Source: Betaproteobacteria bacterium (GTDB taxonomy: Bacteria > Pseudomonadota > Gammaproteobacteria > Burkholderiales > SG8-41). Taken from it: a stretch of 64,000 bases of DNA. The DNA lies in assembly GCA_016868035.1 (NCBI GenBank), contig VGID01000003.1:1-64000 (forward strand), in the 5' to 3' direction. Shown piece by piece: positions 10,059 to 19,325 of the stretch. The notes beneath the pieces were generated by a model. That model made no database searches. It was not told the origin of the DNA and saw only the letters and a list, made by a program, of their open reading frames with translations. The position numbers and the translations under genes are program-made. Position 1 is the first letter of the stretch. Each line of letters starts with the position of its first letter.

Positions 10059-10146
10059 AGTTTCGAGTGTTCGGTTTTGAGTGTTGAGTTGCCCCCGCGT
10101 CCAGCCAGGCGCTCAAAACTCAAAACTCAACATTCAACACTCAACA
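10058..10146. repeat. Heptad-repeat hairpin A (rubredoxin/gloA gap)
   Basis: The left arm (10058-10092) is five 7-base units of the type GAGTGTT/GAGTTTC. After an 18-base spacer, the right arm (10111-10146) is five units of the inverse type ACTCAAC/ACTCAAA. The arms could pair into a long imperfect hairpin. The block starts on the last base of the rubredoxin stop and ends 8 bases before the gloA ATG, leaving no room for a normal ribosome site for gloA. The same unit family occurs at block B. Confidence 0.8.
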
Positions 10147-10154
10147 TTGTGCCT

Positions 10155-10544
10155 ATGCGTATCCTGCATACCATGATCCGGGTCGGGGAGCTCGAACGCT
10201 CGATCGACTTCTACACGAAGGTGCTCGGCATGAAGGTGTTGCGCAGGACCGACTACCCTTCCGGGCGCTTCACGAACGTCTTCGTCGGCTACGATGACGA
10301 GTCCAGGGCGGCGGTGCTCGAGCTTACCCATAACTGGGACACGAAGTCGTACGACCTCGGCACCGGCTACGGGCACGTGGCGGTGGAGGTCGCGGACGCC
10401 TACAAGGCGTGCGAGGAAGTGCGCAGCCGCGGGGGCAAGGTGACGCGCGAAGCCGGGCCGATGAAGCACGGCACGACCGTGATCGCCTTTGTCGAAGACC
10501 CGGACGGCTACAAGATCGAGTTCATCCAGAAGAAGTCGGCTTAG
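10155..10544 (+). CDS. gloA: Lactoylglutathione lyase (glyoxalase I, Ni-type)
   Basis: Isomerises the hemithioacetal of methylglyoxal and glutathione. The 129-residue VOC protein keeps all four metal ligands at the E. coli numbering: His5, Glu56, His74 and Glu122. Lack of the long insert of the Zn-type enzymes suggests Ni/Co use. No clear Shine-Dalgarno precedes the ATG because heptad block A abuts it; a GTG at 10149 is an alternative start. The stop (10542-10544) overlaps the stop of convergent rsmA (10543 to 10541). Confidence 0.94.
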   Translation: MRILHTMIRVGELERSIDFYTKVLGMKVLRRTDYPSGRFTNVFVGYDDESRAAVLELTHNWDTKSYDLGTGYGHVAVEVADAYKACEEVRSRGGKVTREAGPMKHGTTVIAFVEDPDGYKIEFIQKKSA

Positions 10545-11335
10545 CCGGTTTCTTGTCGAATTTCCTGTCGGGCAAGGACTTCGTCCGCGAGGCGGACGAA
10601 ATCCTCGACGCCGAGATTCTGCGCGCGCAGCCCCGCGTCGATCCCGATCCTGCCGTAATCGGCGGCGCAGAAATACTCCCGCAGCGCGTTGCGCAACGTC
10701 TTGCGGCGGTGCATGAACGCCGCTGCCACGACGCGCGCAAACAGTTCCTCGTCGCGCGCGGGGTGCGGCAAACGCGCGTACGGAACCATGCGGACCACCG
10801 CCGATTCGACCTTGGGCTCCGGCCGGAACGCCGACGGCGGCGCGGCGATGATGCACTCCATCCGGAAGCGGTACTGCAACATCACCGAGAGCCGGCCGTA
10901 TTCCGGGCCCGAAGGCGCCGCCACCATCCGCTCGACGACCTCCTTTTGCAGCATGACGTGTATGTCGCGCAGCCTGGAAGCGCACGCGGCGAGGTGGAAC
11001 AGCAGCGGCGTGGAGATGTTGTACGGGAGGTTGCCGACGACGCGCAGCTCCGCGCCGAGCGCGGAAAAATCGAACTCGAGGGCATCGCCTTCGTGCACGG
11101 TCACGCGCTCCGGCGGGAACATCGTGCGCAGTCGCGCCACGATGTCGCGGTCGATTTCGACGACCTGAAGATGGTCGAGTTGCCGCGCGAGTGGCCGGGT
11201 GAGCGCTCCGAGTCCTGGCCCGATCTCCACGACGAGATCATGGCGTTGCGGCGCGATGGCGGAGACGATCGCGGCAATGACCGACTCGTCGGTCAGGAAG
11301 TGCTGGCCGAATCGCCGACGGGGTTGGTGGCGCAC
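10541..11335 (-). CDS. rsmA: 16S rRNA (adenine1518-N6/adenine1519-N6)-dimethyltransferase
   Basis: Dimethylates two adjacent adenines in helix 45 of 16S rRNA. The 264 residues start [13 protein letters not shown], then the SAM motif [10 protein letters not shown], the acidic EIDRD loop, and the catalytic [10 protein letters not shown] motif. I chose the GTG at 11335, which has GGGGAG five bases upstream and gives the usual N-terminus. A much longer open frame upstream is only a shadow of pdxA. The gene starts 26 bases after the pdxA stop, matching the conserved surA-pdxA-rsmA order. Confidence 0.95.
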   Translation of the reverse strand: MRHQPRRRFGQHFLTDESVIAAIVSAIAPQRHDLVVEIGPGLGALTRPLARQLDHLQVVEIDRDIVARLRTMFPPERVTVHEGDALEFDFSALGAELRVVGNLPYNISTPLLFHLAACASRLRDIHVMLQKEVVERMVAAPSGPEYGRLSVMLQYRFRMECIIAAPPSAFRPEPKVESAVVRMVPYARLPHPARDEELFARVVAAAFMHRRKTLRNALREYFCAADYGRIGIDAGLRAQNLGVEDFVRLADEVLARQEIRQETG

Positions 11336-11361
11336 CGGTCTCCCCGCCCCGCTCTCCCGCT

Positions 11362-12345
11362 TCAGCGCGCGGCGCGCGCGCGGCGGGCGGCTAGGTCGGC
11401 TGCGAGCTTGATCGCCTCGATCAGGCTGCCGGCATCGGCCTTGCCCGTGCCCGCGAGTTCGAGCGCGGTGCCGTGGTCCACCGAAGTTCGGATGATGGGT
11501 AGCCCGAGCGTGACGTTGACGCCGGAGCCGAACGTCGCGTACTTGAGCACCGGCAAGCCCTGGTCGTGGTACATCGCGAGCACGCAGTCGTAGTTTTTCA
11601 GCCGCCGCGGGTTGTAAAGCGTGTCCGCCGACAACGGCCCTGAGAGTTCGTGGCCCCGCGCGCGCAGTTTTTCCAGCACCGGACGGATCACCTCGATCTC
11701 CTCGCGGCCGAGATGGCCCGCTTCGCCCGCGTGCGGGTTCAAGCCGGCCACGGCGATGCGCGGCCGCGCGATCGCGAAGCGTTCGACGAGGTCGCGGCGC
11801 AGGATGGTGAGCGTCTGCTCCAGCCCTCTGCGCGTCAGGGTCCGCGACACGTCCTTCAGCGCGACGTGCGTCGTGGCGAGCGCAACCCGCAGATCGCCGC
11901 CCACCAGCATCATGACGACATTCGGCGTGCCGGTATGCGCGGCGAGAAACTCCGTGTGGCCGGTGAACAAGATGCCGGAGTCGCTGATCACGCTCTTTTG
12001 CACCGGCGCCGTCACCATCGCGGCGAAAACTCCGTCGAGGCAGCCATCCGCCGCGATCTCGAGCGTGCGCAGCACGTAGCGGCTGTTCGCGGGGTCGGGT
12101 GCTCCGGGCGCGACCGGTGCCGCGAGCGGAACGTGGCGCACCATGAGCGCGCCGGAGCCGGGCGCGGTGCGCTCTTTCGCGGAGAAATCGGAAATCCGCA
12201 GCGCGAGGCCGAGCGTGCGTGCGCGCTCCGTCAGCAATGTGCGATCGGCCACCACGACAATACGCGCCGGCAGGCGCCGGCGCGCGAGGCGCACGCAAAG
12301 ATCGGGGCCGATTCCCGCCGGTTCGCCGGCGGTGACCGCAATCAG
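11362..12345 (-). CDS. pdxA: 4-hydroxythreonine-4-phosphate dehydrogenase (no standard start codon)
   Basis: Pyridoxal-phosphate synthesis enzyme that oxidises 4-phosphohydroxy-L-threonine. The three metal-binding histidines are in GHTEF, NPHAGEAGH and MYHDQG. The conserved N-terminus PLIAVTAGEPAGIGPDL is encoded from 12348 down to 12298, but the open frame from the stop at 12417 contains no ATG, GTG or TTG before the GTG at 12294, which would remove that motif. Candidate starts are CTG (12345) or ATT (12342). Starting at 12345 gives 327 residues, the family length. Heptad block B runs into the first codons, so the original start was probably overwritten, or a non-standard start is used. Part of the lptD-surA-pdxA-rsmA order. 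Confidence 0.85.
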   Translation of the reverse strand: MIAVTAGEPAGIGPDLCVRLARRRLPARIVVVADRTLLTERARTLGLALRISDFSAKERTAPGSGALMVRHVPLAAPVAPGAPDPANSRYVLRTLEIAADGCLDGVFAAMVTAPVQKSVISDSGILFTGHTEFLAAHTGTPNVVMMLVGGDLRVALATTHVALKDVSRTLTRRGLEQTLTILRRDLVERFAIARPRIAVAGLNPHAGEAGHLGREEIEVIRPVLEKLRARGHELSGPLSADTLYNPRRLKNYDCVLAMYHDQGLPVLKYATFGSGVNVTLGLPIIRTSVDHGTALELAGTGKADAGSLIEAIKLAADLAARRARAAR

Positions 12346-12347
12346 CG

Positions 12348-12445
12348 GAGTTTTGAGTTTTGAGTGTCGAATATCGAGTTGCCGCGGAAAAGTATGCAGC
12401 GCGTAATCCGTAACTTAACACTCATAACTCAACACTCAAAACTCC
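12348..12445. repeat. Heptad-repeat hairpin B (surA/pdxA gap)
   Basis: The left arm (12348-12382) has five 7-base units, two exactly GAGTTTT, then GAGTGTC and related forms. The right arm (12415-12445) has four inverse units such as ACTCAAC and ACTCAAA. About 32 bases lie between the arms. On the minus strand the block sits between the surA stop and the pdxA coding start, and the GAGTTTT units run directly into the pdxA frame. Same unit family as block A. Confidence 0.8.
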
Positions 12446-12448
12446 ACG

Positions 12449-13771
12449 CTAGCGCTCTTCGAGCCGGTATTCGATGTAGGCCTTGTCACGGAGCTGGCGC
12501 ACCCACTCCTGGTAGGATTCGTCGGACTTGCGCGCGCGCAGCGCCATCCGCGCCGTGAGCCGCTGGCGCTCCTTCGACATGTCCGCGTCGCGCCGCTCGA
12601 GCACCTGCACCAGGTGCCATCCGAACTGCGTCCGGACCGGTGCGCTGATCTGCCCCGGCTTTAACGCGTCCATCGCGCGCTCGAATTCCGGTACGGTGTC
12701 CCCGGGCGAGATCCACCCCAGGTCGCCGCCCTTGGCCGCGCTCGCGTCCTCCGAGTGCACGCGGGCGAGTTCCGCGAAATTGGCCTGGTTGTCGAGTCGC
12801 TCCTTGAGGCCCAGCAAGCGCCTGCGTGCCTCTTCCTCGGAAACGATTTCGTTCGTCCGGATCAGAATGTGACGCGCCAGGCTCTGGCGTACGATCACCG
12901 GCGAGGCGCTGCCGCGCCGTTCATTCAGCCTGAGGATATGGAACCCGTTGGCGCTGCGCAGGATCGGAGTTAGCTCTCCGGCACGGATCACCCTCAGCGC
13001 GTCGGAGAACAGCGCCGGCAGCCGCGCGCCTTCGCGCCAGCCCATCGCGCCGCCCTGCAGCGCGTCGGGCGCTTCCGAATAGCTCGCAGCAACCTGGCGG
13101 AAATCCGCGCCCGACTTCAACTGCGCGTACGCTTGCTCGGCGCGCGCGCGCCGGGCCTGGATCTGCTCGGGGCTCGCGTTCTCGGGGACCGTCACCAGGA
13201 TGTGCGACACATTGTATTCGTCGCCGCGCGCGTCCTGTCCCTGCTGGGACTGGAGGAGATTGTCGATCTCGCTTTCGGTGACGGTGATCCGGTTCTCGAC
13301 TTCGCGCTCCCGGAGCCGCGACAGGGAGATCTCCGCCCGGATGTCCTCGCGGAACCGGGAAAACTGGACCCCGTCCTTCTCCAGCACTTCGCGCAGCTGC
13401 GGGACCGTGAGCTTGTTCTGCTCTGCAATGCGGTGGATGGCGCGGTCGAGCTCGGGGTCGTCCACGCGCAGCCCGGTCTCGCGCGCAAACTGCAGTTGCA
13501 CGCGATCGGTGATCATGCGCTCCAGGATCTGTTTCTCGAGCACCGCGCGCGGCGGGAGAGCGGTGCCCTGTTGCTTGAGCTGCATGGCCGCAGTCCGAAT
13601 GCGCTCGTCGAGATCGACGCGCGTGATCACCTCGTCGTTCACTACCGCCACGATGCGGTCGAGCACCACGATGGAGCGCGGCTTCTGCCCGAACGCGGGC
13701 GGGGCCGCTGCCGCGAGCAGCATGGTGAAGGCGAGAAGAGCGGTTTGCAGGGCGCGTTTCAGAAACGTCAT
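12449..13771 (-). CDS. surA: Periplasmic chaperone/peptidyl-prolyl isomerase SurA
   Basis: Escorts outer-membrane beta-barrel proteins, including LptD, through the periplasm. The 440-residue precursor has a signal peptide (cut near AFGQ, about residue 28), the N-terminal chaperone region (about 35-175), two parvulin domains (about 190-290 with SHILV...GGAMGW, and 305-405 with RHILI...GGDLGW), and a C-terminal helix. It lies between lptD and pdxA, 31 bases downstream of the lptD stop; the order is conserved in Gram-negatives. Confidence 0.95.
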   Translation of the reverse strand: MTFLKRALQTALLAFTMLLAAAAPPAFGQKPRSIVVLDRIVAVVNDEVITRVDLDERIRTAAMQLKQQGTALPPRAVLEKQILERMITDRVQLQFARETGLRVDDPELDRAIHRIAEQNKLTVPQLREVLEKDGVQFSRFREDIRAEISLSRLREREVENRITVTESEIDNLLQSQQGQDARGDEYNVSHILVTVPENASPEQIQARRARAEQAYAQLKSGADFRQVAASYSEAPDALQGGAMGWREGARLPALFSDALRVIRAGELTPILRSANGFHILRLNERRGSASPVIVRQSLARHILIRTNEIVSEEEARRRLLGLKERLDNQANFAELARVHSEDASAAKGGDLGWISPGDTVPEFERAMDALKPGQISAPVRTQFGWHLVQVLERRDADMSKERQRLTARMALRARKSDESYQEWVRQLRDKAYIEYRLEER

Positions 13772-13802
13772 GACGAGTCACGCCGGGAGCCCGCGGCCCG
13801 GG

Positions 13803-16088
13803 TCAATAATACGGGCCTTGGGGCTCTGCGGCTTGCGGCGTGCGGGGGTCGAATCGGACATAACCTCCGATATTACGCCGGAGCGTATCCAGCGGGTTGG
13901 AGCCGATCCGCGAGATGCCGTTCAGTTCGAGCTGCACGAAAAACGTGGTCGACGACTCCTTGGTGGCGGTGGCGAAGCGGTGCGCGACCACGCGCAGCGC
14001 CCAGCATCCTCCGTCGTACTCCACTCCCGCCAACCCTTCGAGCATGCGCGACTCGCGGATCGAGTAGTTCCAGCGCGCGAGCCCCGTCCATCCCTGCCCG
14101 AAGCGCCACTGGGTGGACACGTCGGTCTGGCGGATGGCGTTGAGCGTCTCGCGGTAGCTCACGTTCAGCACGTTGCCCGGCGCCGGCTGGTAGCGCGTGC
14201 CGATGTTGAACCTCTGCGTCTGCGAGAAGTTGGTGCTGTACTGCCAGCCTGCTTCCGCCGTGAGATGCGGGAGCACCGTGCCCGAGAGCGCGGCGAGCAG
14301 ATCGGAGCTGGTGCTGGTGCGCGCGGGCACCCCGGGCAGCGTGACGCGCTGCGAGGCGAAGTAGTAGCGCTGCGCGACGCCCACGCGCACGCGCTCGGCC
14401 CCGGTCTCGGCGTTGATGAAACGCGAGGTCACGCCGAGCGTCACCTGGTTCGCGTCGTTGACGCGGTCCATGCCTGCGAACTGGTTCTCGGAATAGATGG
14501 TCGCGAAGTTGATGTCGTGCTGGCCGCTGTCGAACACCGGGATGCGGCTCTGGTCGCGGAAGGGGATGTAGACATAGTAGGCGCGCGGCTCCAGCGTCTG
14601 CAGAAACGGCGCGCCGCCGATCGCCGTCGGCCTCTCGAATACGACACCCGAGTCGGCGCTGAAAGTCGGCAGCACGCGCGTGCGGTCGGTGAACCCGGTC
14701 GGGTGCGGATCGATGTCGTAGTGCGTCGCATGCAATCCGACCTTGGGCGTTACGTGCGCAAACGCGGTCTGCAACGGCAGGCTCAGGCTCGGATAGATCA
14801 TCATCCTCCTGCCGTTCACCAGCGTGGGATGATCGAACGCCACGAACTGGCCCTGTAGATCCAGGTCGGAGCGCAGCACATCGAGGTGAGTGGCGTTGAG
14901 CGTCAGCTGCGGCACGCGCTTGTACGGCGGGGTCACCGGCACCAGCGGATCGGGCTGCAGCGTCTGCCAGCGCTGCACGAGCGCGCTGAAGCCATAGGTG
15001 CCGGCGCGGCCCCACGCGCCGCCCTTGCTCAACGTTCCTTCGCGCGGCAGCTGCACCTGCGAGGTGACGGCGATCTGGTTCGCAAGGTCGGTGAAATAAG
15101 TGCCGTCGGAAACTCCCTGGAGATTGAGCGAGCCCGACCACCCGTACGGCAGCGTATGCTGGTGCCGAAGGATGAACGCGTGGCGCTCGGTCCCGTTGCG
15201 CAGGTTGTCGTCCGGCAACAGCTCGAGGTGTGCCTCTCCGCGGTAGTTCGGCTCGAGATAACGGAAATGGTTGTTCAACTGCAGCCCGCGGCGGCTCATG
15301 ACGCGCGGCGTAATGGTGGCGTCGCGATTGGGCGCAATGTTCCAGTAGTAGGGCACCGATAGCTCCGTGCCGCTGCGCGTCGTATTTCCGTAGTGCGGCG
15401 TCAGGAACCCCGACTTGCGTTCCTGGTGCAGGGAGAAGGACAGATACGGCGAGTAGAAGACCGGCACGCCCTGGAACACGATGCTCGCGTCGCGCGCGGT
15501 GCCGACGTCGCGGTCCTTGTCGATGCGCAGATCGCCCGCGCGCACATACCACGCATCCTCGCCCGGTCCGCAGGTGGTGTATTCCGCCCGCTGCGCGCGA
15601 TACTGCCTGGGCCCTTCGAACAGCAGCCGCTCCGCGGTGCCGCGCGCATCGGCATAGCCGAACGCGCGCTGCTCGCGGTAGGGCTCCGGGCTCTTGTGCA
15701 GCGTGTAGCGCGGGCTTTCCATGAATCCGCGCTCGGTCTCGAGGTTGAACCTCAGGCGCGCGCCTTCGATCACGTCTGCCCGCTGCTCGATGCGCACGTT
15801 GCCGCGCGCCGTGATCTCGTCCTCGGGCTTGTCGTAGCGCAGCCAGTCCGCGTACACGGCCTGGCCGCGCTTGCGCAGCCGCACGGCTCCCTCTGCCTCG
15901 GTTTCCTTGTCGGCGTGTCCCTGCAGGCGGTCGGCGTCGAGGAACACCGGCACCTCCTCCCTGAGCGAAGGCGGGATCGGGATCAACGCGGGCTGAGCGC
16001 GGAGCTTGAGGCCCTGCTCGGCGCCGGCGGCGAGCGGCAGTGCGCACAGAACAGCGAGCGAGAGACGCCTTATTTCCGGCTTGTTCAT
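13803..16088 (-). CDS. lptD: LPS-assembly protein LptD
   Basis: Outer-membrane barrel that inserts lipopolysaccharide into the outer leaflet with LptE. The 761-residue precursor has a signal peptide (about 1-22), the N-terminal OstA-like jellyroll (about 45-170) and a large C-terminal barrel with alternating aromatic strands. Only two cysteines stand out in the mature part, in TTCGPGED and DGGCWAL, so the disulfide pattern is simpler than the four-Cys E. coli protein. Heads the lptD-surA-pdxA-rsmA block and is divergent from amgK with about 60 bases between starts. Confidence 0.95.
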   Translation of the reverse strand: MNKPEIRRLSLAVLCALPLAAGAEQGLKLRAQPALIPIPPSLREEVPVFLDADRLQGHADKETEAEGAVRLRKRGQAVYADWLRYDKPEDEITARGNVRIEQRADVIEGARLRFNLETERGFMESPRYTLHKSPEPYREQRAFGYADARGTAERLLFEGPRQYRAQRAEYTTCGPGEDAWYVRAGDLRIDKDRDVGTARDASIVFQGVPVFYSPYLSFSLHQERKSGFLTPHYGNTTRSGTELSVPYYWNIAPNRDATITPRVMSRRGLQLNNHFRYLEPNYRGEAHLELLPDDNLRNGTERHAFILRHQHTLPYGWSGSLNLQGVSDGTYFTDLANQIAVTSQVQLPREGTLSKGGAWGRAGTYGFSALVQRWQTLQPDPLVPVTPPYKRVPQLTLNATHLDVLRSDLDLQGQFVAFDHPTLVNGRRMMIYPSLSLPLQTAFAHVTPKVGLHATHYDIDPHPTGFTDRTRVLPTFSADSGVVFERPTAIGGAPFLQTLEPRAYYVYIPFRDQSRIPVFDSGQHDINFATIYSENQFAGMDRVNDANQVTLGVTSRFINAETGAERVRVGVAQRYYFASQRVTLPGVPARTSTSSDLLAALSGTVLPHLTAEAGWQYSTNFSQTQRFNIGTRYQPAPGNVLNVSYRETLNAIRQTDVSTQWRFGQGWTGLARWNYSIRESRMLEGLAGVEYDGGCWALRVVAHRFATATKESSTTFFVQLELNGISRIGSNPLDTLRRNIGGYVRFDPRTPQAAEPQGPYY

Positions 16089-16148
16089 CAGGGGGATTAC
16101 CGCGGCGAAGTGCTAAAATCGCACAATTCACCGCTGAAGGCAATCGGC

Positions 16149-17156
16149 TTGCCGGAAGGATCCGAGACACGGCTGGAGCATCTGCGCGAATGGCTCGGGA
16201 CGCGCTTTTCGGCGAGCGCTTTGACGCTCGAGCCTGCTTCTGCCGACGCGAGTTTCCGGCGCTATTTCCGCGTATTTTCCGGCGGCCAGACGTGGATCGC
16301 GATGGACGCGCCGCCGGAGCGCGAGGACTGCCGAGCGTTCGTGCACGTGGCGCGCCTGCTGCGCGAGGCGGGGGTGAACGCGCCCGGGGTGCTCGCACAG
16401 GACTTCGAGCGCGGGTTCCTGCTGCTGACCGACCTCGGGAGCACCACCTACCTCTCCGCGCTCACCGAGGACAACGCCGATTCCTTGTTCGGCGACGCGA
16501 TCGAAGCGCTGATCAAGTGGCAGCTTGCCAGCCGCGGGGGCGAGCTCCCGCCCTATGACGAGACGCTGCTGCGGCGCGAATGCGGTCTTTTCCCGGAGTG
16601 GTACGTCGCGCGGCATCTCGGCGTCACGCTTTCCGACGCCCAGCAGGGGACGCTCGCCGACATGCTGGCGCTGATCGTCTCGCGCAGCCTGGCGCAGCCG
16701 GCGGTGTACGTGCATCGCGACTACATGCCGCGCAACCTGATGGTGACCGACCCCAACCCCGGCGTGATCGACTTCCAGGACGCGGTGTACGGCCCTATCA
16801 GCTACGACGTGGTGTCGCTGTTCCGCGACGCGTTCGTGAGCTGGGAGGAGGCGCGCGTCCTCGACTGGACCGTGCGCTACTGGGAAAAGGCGAAGCGCAG
16901 GGGGCTGCCGGTCGACCGCGACTTTGGCGCCTTTTACCGTGACTTCGAGTGGATGGGCCTGCAACGCCACCTCAAGGTGCTCGGCATCTTCGCGCGCATC
17001 CATTACCGTGACGGCAAACCGGGCTATCTCGAGGACACCCCGCGTTTCTTGCGTTACGCGTGCGCGGTGTGCCAGCGGTATCGGGAACTGGCGCCGCTCG
17101 CGCGGCTCCTCGACCAGCTCGAGGACCGCAGCCCCGTTGCCGGTTACACGTTCTGA
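16149..17156 (+). CDS. amgK: N-acetylmuramate/N-acetylglucosamine anomeric kinase AmgK
   Basis: Phosphorylates MurNAc or GlcNAc at the anomeric position in the cell-wall recycling route that bypasses MurA. The 335-residue aminoglycoside-phosphotransferase-fold protein has EPASADASFRRYFRV near the N-terminus, the catalytic loop VHRDYMPRNLM and the metal site VIDFQDAVYGP. I chose the TTG at 16149 because GAAGG lies 8 bases upstream and the length fits; a GTG at 16110 in frame is an alternative. The next gene is murU, 6 bases on, the expected partner. Confidence 0.9.
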   Translation: MPEGSETRLEHLREWLGTRFSASALTLEPASADASFRRYFRVFSGGQTWIAMDAPPEREDCRAFVHVARLLREAGVNAPGVLAQDFERGFLLLTDLGSTTYLSALTEDNADSLFGDAIEALIKWQLASRGGELPPYDETLLRRECGLFPEWYVARHLGVTLSDAQQGTLADMLALIVSRSLAQPAVYVHRDYMPRNLMVTDPNPGVIDFQDAVYGPISYDVVSLFRDAFVSWEEARVLDWTVRYWEKAKRRGLPVDRDFGAFYRDFEWMGLQRHLKVLGIFARIHYRDGKPGYLEDTPRFLRYACAVCQRYRELAPLARLLDQLEDRSPVAGYTF

Positions 17157-17162
17157 GCGCGC

Positions 17163-17858
17163 ATGAAGGCGATGATCCTTGCTGCAGGACGCGGCGAACG
17201 CATGCGGCCGCTCACCGACCGCGTGCCCAAGGCGCTGCTCGAGGTCGGCGGCCGCCCGTTGATCGCGCGTGTCGTCTCGCAGCTGGCGCGCTGCGGATAC
17301 GCCGACCTGGTGATCAACGTCTCGCACGGGGGCGAATTGCTCGAGCGCGCGCTGGGCGACGGGCAGGCGTTCGGCGCCCGCATCGTCTATTCACGCGAGG
17401 CCGCCCCGCTCGAGACGGCCGGGGGCATCGCCTACGCGCTGCCGCTGCTCGGGGACGCGCCGTTCGTGGTGGTGAACGGCGACATCTGCTGCGATTACGA
17501 TTTTGCGCGCCTGAAAGCTGCCGGGGCGCGCCTGGCCCGGAGCGCGGCTGCGGCCCATCTCGTGCTGGTGGACAACCCGCCGCACCACCCGGAGGGCGAC
17601 TTCTGCCTCCGAGACGGGCTGCTGAGCGCGGGCGGTGAGGAGCGATTGACTTTCAGCGGCATCGGCGTTTATGCGCCCGAGCTGTTCGCCGCGGTCAATC
17701 GCGGCGACCGGTGCCCGCTCATCGCGCTAATCGGCCCGGCGATGGCGGATGGCCGCGTGAGCGGAGAGCAGCACCACGGGTTGTGGATCGATGTCGGAAC
17801 GCCACAGCGGCTGGCGGAAGCAAACCGCCTGCTCCGGCCGCAGGCCGGCGACGGGTAG
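17163..17858 (+). CDS. murU: N-acetylmuramate alpha-1-phosphate uridylyltransferase MurU
   Basis: Makes UDP-MurNAc from MurNAc-1-phosphate, completing the AmgK-MurU recycling route that confers intrinsic fosfomycin tolerance in species that have it. The 231-residue protein has the nucleotidyltransferase signature LAAGRGERMRPLT, PKALLEVGGRPLI, and the metal-binding VVNGDICCDYD. Shorter than hexose-1-phosphate uridylyltransferases, as expected for MurU. Between its stop and pepP (17859-18005) I see no gene with a start codon, only a short coding-like remnant and a promoter-like TATAAT at 17989-17994. Confidence 0.92.
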   Translation: MKAMILAAGRGERMRPLTDRVPKALLEVGGRPLIARVVSQLARCGYADLVINVSHGGELLERALGDGQAFGARIVYSREAAPLETAGGIAYALPLLGDAPFVVVNGDICCDYDFARLKAAGARLARSAAAAHLVLVDNPPHHPEGDFCLRDGLLSAGGEERLTFSGIGVYAPELFAAVNRGDRCPLIALIGPAMADGRVSGEQHHGLWIDVGTPQRLAEANRLLRPQAGDG

Positions 17859-18005
17859 CACATCGACGGCGGCCGCGTGCGGCGGGCGCTTGCGTTCCAT
17901 GATGCGCTGCTGAAACTGCGCACGGCGCTCGATACACGTTTCAGCGAGCAGGTGAATCAGCGCCGCTGGTGAACGCGGCGACGCCGTTTATAATCCTATC
18001 GAGCG

Positions 18006-19325
18006 ATGAAAGCCGACGTGGACACTGCGGTCTACCGGGCGCGACGCGCGCGGCTCGCCGCGGGCATGAAGAGCGGTGTGGCGATCGTGCCCAACGCTCC
18101 CGAGCGCACGCGCAACCGCGACTCGCGGTACCCGTACCGCTTCGACAGCTATTTTTATTACCTCACCGGGTTCCGCGAGCCGGAAGCGGTGCTGGTCATC
18201 GTCGCTGGCGCTGAGCCCAGGAGCATCCTGTTCTGCCGGGACAGGGATCCGGATCGCGAGATCTGGGACGGGTTTCGCTACGGCCCGGACGCGGCGCGCG
18301 GCGCTTTCGGCATGGACGAGGCGCATGCCGTCGAGCGGCTCGATGCCTTGATGCCGGACCTGATCGCGAACCGGGACGCGCTCTATTGCCGTATCGGGGC
18401 GGACGCCGCATGGGACGCGCGGGTGATGGGCTGGGTCAATGAGGTCCGCGATCGCGTGCGCAGCGGTGTCACCGCGCCGAACGAGGTGAACGACGTGCAC
18501 GCGCTGCTCGATGAAATGCGGCTGATCAAGGGCCCGGAAGAGGTTGCGCTGATGCGGCGTGCCGCGGTGATCTCGGCCGGTGCGCATCAGCGCGCGATGC
18601 GCGCTGCGCGCCCGGGCCGCGCGGAATTCGAGATCGAGGCCGAGCTTCTCCACGAGTTTCGGCGCCGCGGGGCGCAGGCGCCCGCGTACACTCCGATCGT
18701 CGCGAGCGGCGAGCACGCGTGCGTGCTGCACTACGTCCAGAACGACGGGGTGCTCAAGGCGGGCGAGCTGCTGCTGATCGACGCCGGCTGCGAGGTCGAC
18801 GGCTATGCCTCGGATCTCACGCGCACCTTTCCCGTGGACGGCAAGTTCACCGCGATCCAGCGTGATCTCTACGAGCTGGTGCTGGGCGCGCAGGCTGCGG
18901 CAATCGCGCAAGTGATGCCCGGCAATGCCTGGGACGCGCCGCACCGCGCGGCGGTGCGCACGCTGGCGCGCGGCTTCATTGACCTGAAGCTCCTCACCGG
19001 CAGCGTCGACGAGGTCATCGAAACGCAGGCCTACCGCAAGTTCTACATGCACCGCACCGGGCACTGGCTCGGGCTCGACGTGCATGACGCGGGAGACTAC
19101 AAGCGGGGCGGCGAGTGGCGCGCGCTCGAGCCGGGCATGGTCCTGACGGTCGAGCCGGGCTGCTATATCCGCTCGGGCGACGGGGTGCCCGAGCAGTTTG
19201 CCGGCCATGGGGTGCGCATCGAAGACGACGTGCTGGTGACCGAGGCCGGCAACGAGGTGCTTACCCGGGACGCCCCCAAGGCGATCGCCGAGATCGAGGC
19301 GATCATGAGCGTGCGCGATGCTTGA
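18006..19325 (+). CDS. pepP: Xaa-Pro aminopeptidase (aminopeptidase P)
   Basis: Removes N-terminal residues preceding proline. The 439 residues have an N-terminal creatinase-like domain (about 1-170) and a pita-bread C-terminal domain with the dinuclear metal ligands in order: Asp in LLIDAGCE, Asp in YASDLTRTF, His in GHWLGLDVH, Glu in TVEPGCY and Glu in VRIEDDV. A TATAAT hexamer ends only 11 bases before the ATG, so the transcript from it would have almost no leader. The stop overlaps the ubiH start by 8 bases, which suggests coupled translation. Confidence 0.94.
   Translation: MKADVDTAVYRARRARLAAGMKSGVAIVPNAPERTRNRDSRYPYRFDSYFYYLTGFREPEAVLVIVAGAEPRSILFCRDRDPDREIWDGFRYGPDAARGAFGMDEAHAVERLDALMPDLIANRDALYCRIGADAAWDARVMGWVNEVRDRVRSGVTAPNEVNDVHALLDEMRLIKGPEEVALMRRAAVISAGAHQRAMRAARPGRAEFEIEAELLHEFRRRGAQAPAYTPIVASGEHACVLHYVQNDGVLKAGELLLIDAGCEVDGYASDLTRTFPVDGKFTAIQRDLYELVLGAQAAAIAQVMPGNAWDAPHRAAVRTLARGFIDLKLLTGSVDEVIETQAYRKFYMHRTGHWLGLDVHDAGDYKRGGEWRALEPGMVLTVEPGCYIRSGDGVPEQFAGHGVRIEDDVLVTEAGNEVLTRDAPKAIAEIEAIMSVRDA

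Noticed and set aside
10541-12421. Single 626-codon protein including the rsmA sequence
   Set aside because: Only the last 264 codons resemble RsmA; the upstream part is the pdxA gene in another frame. The GTG at 11335 has a good ribosome site.
17872-17971. Small coding-like frame ending in QRRW before pepP
   Set aside because: No start codon, no recognised relative and no conserved partner; it looks like a remnant.
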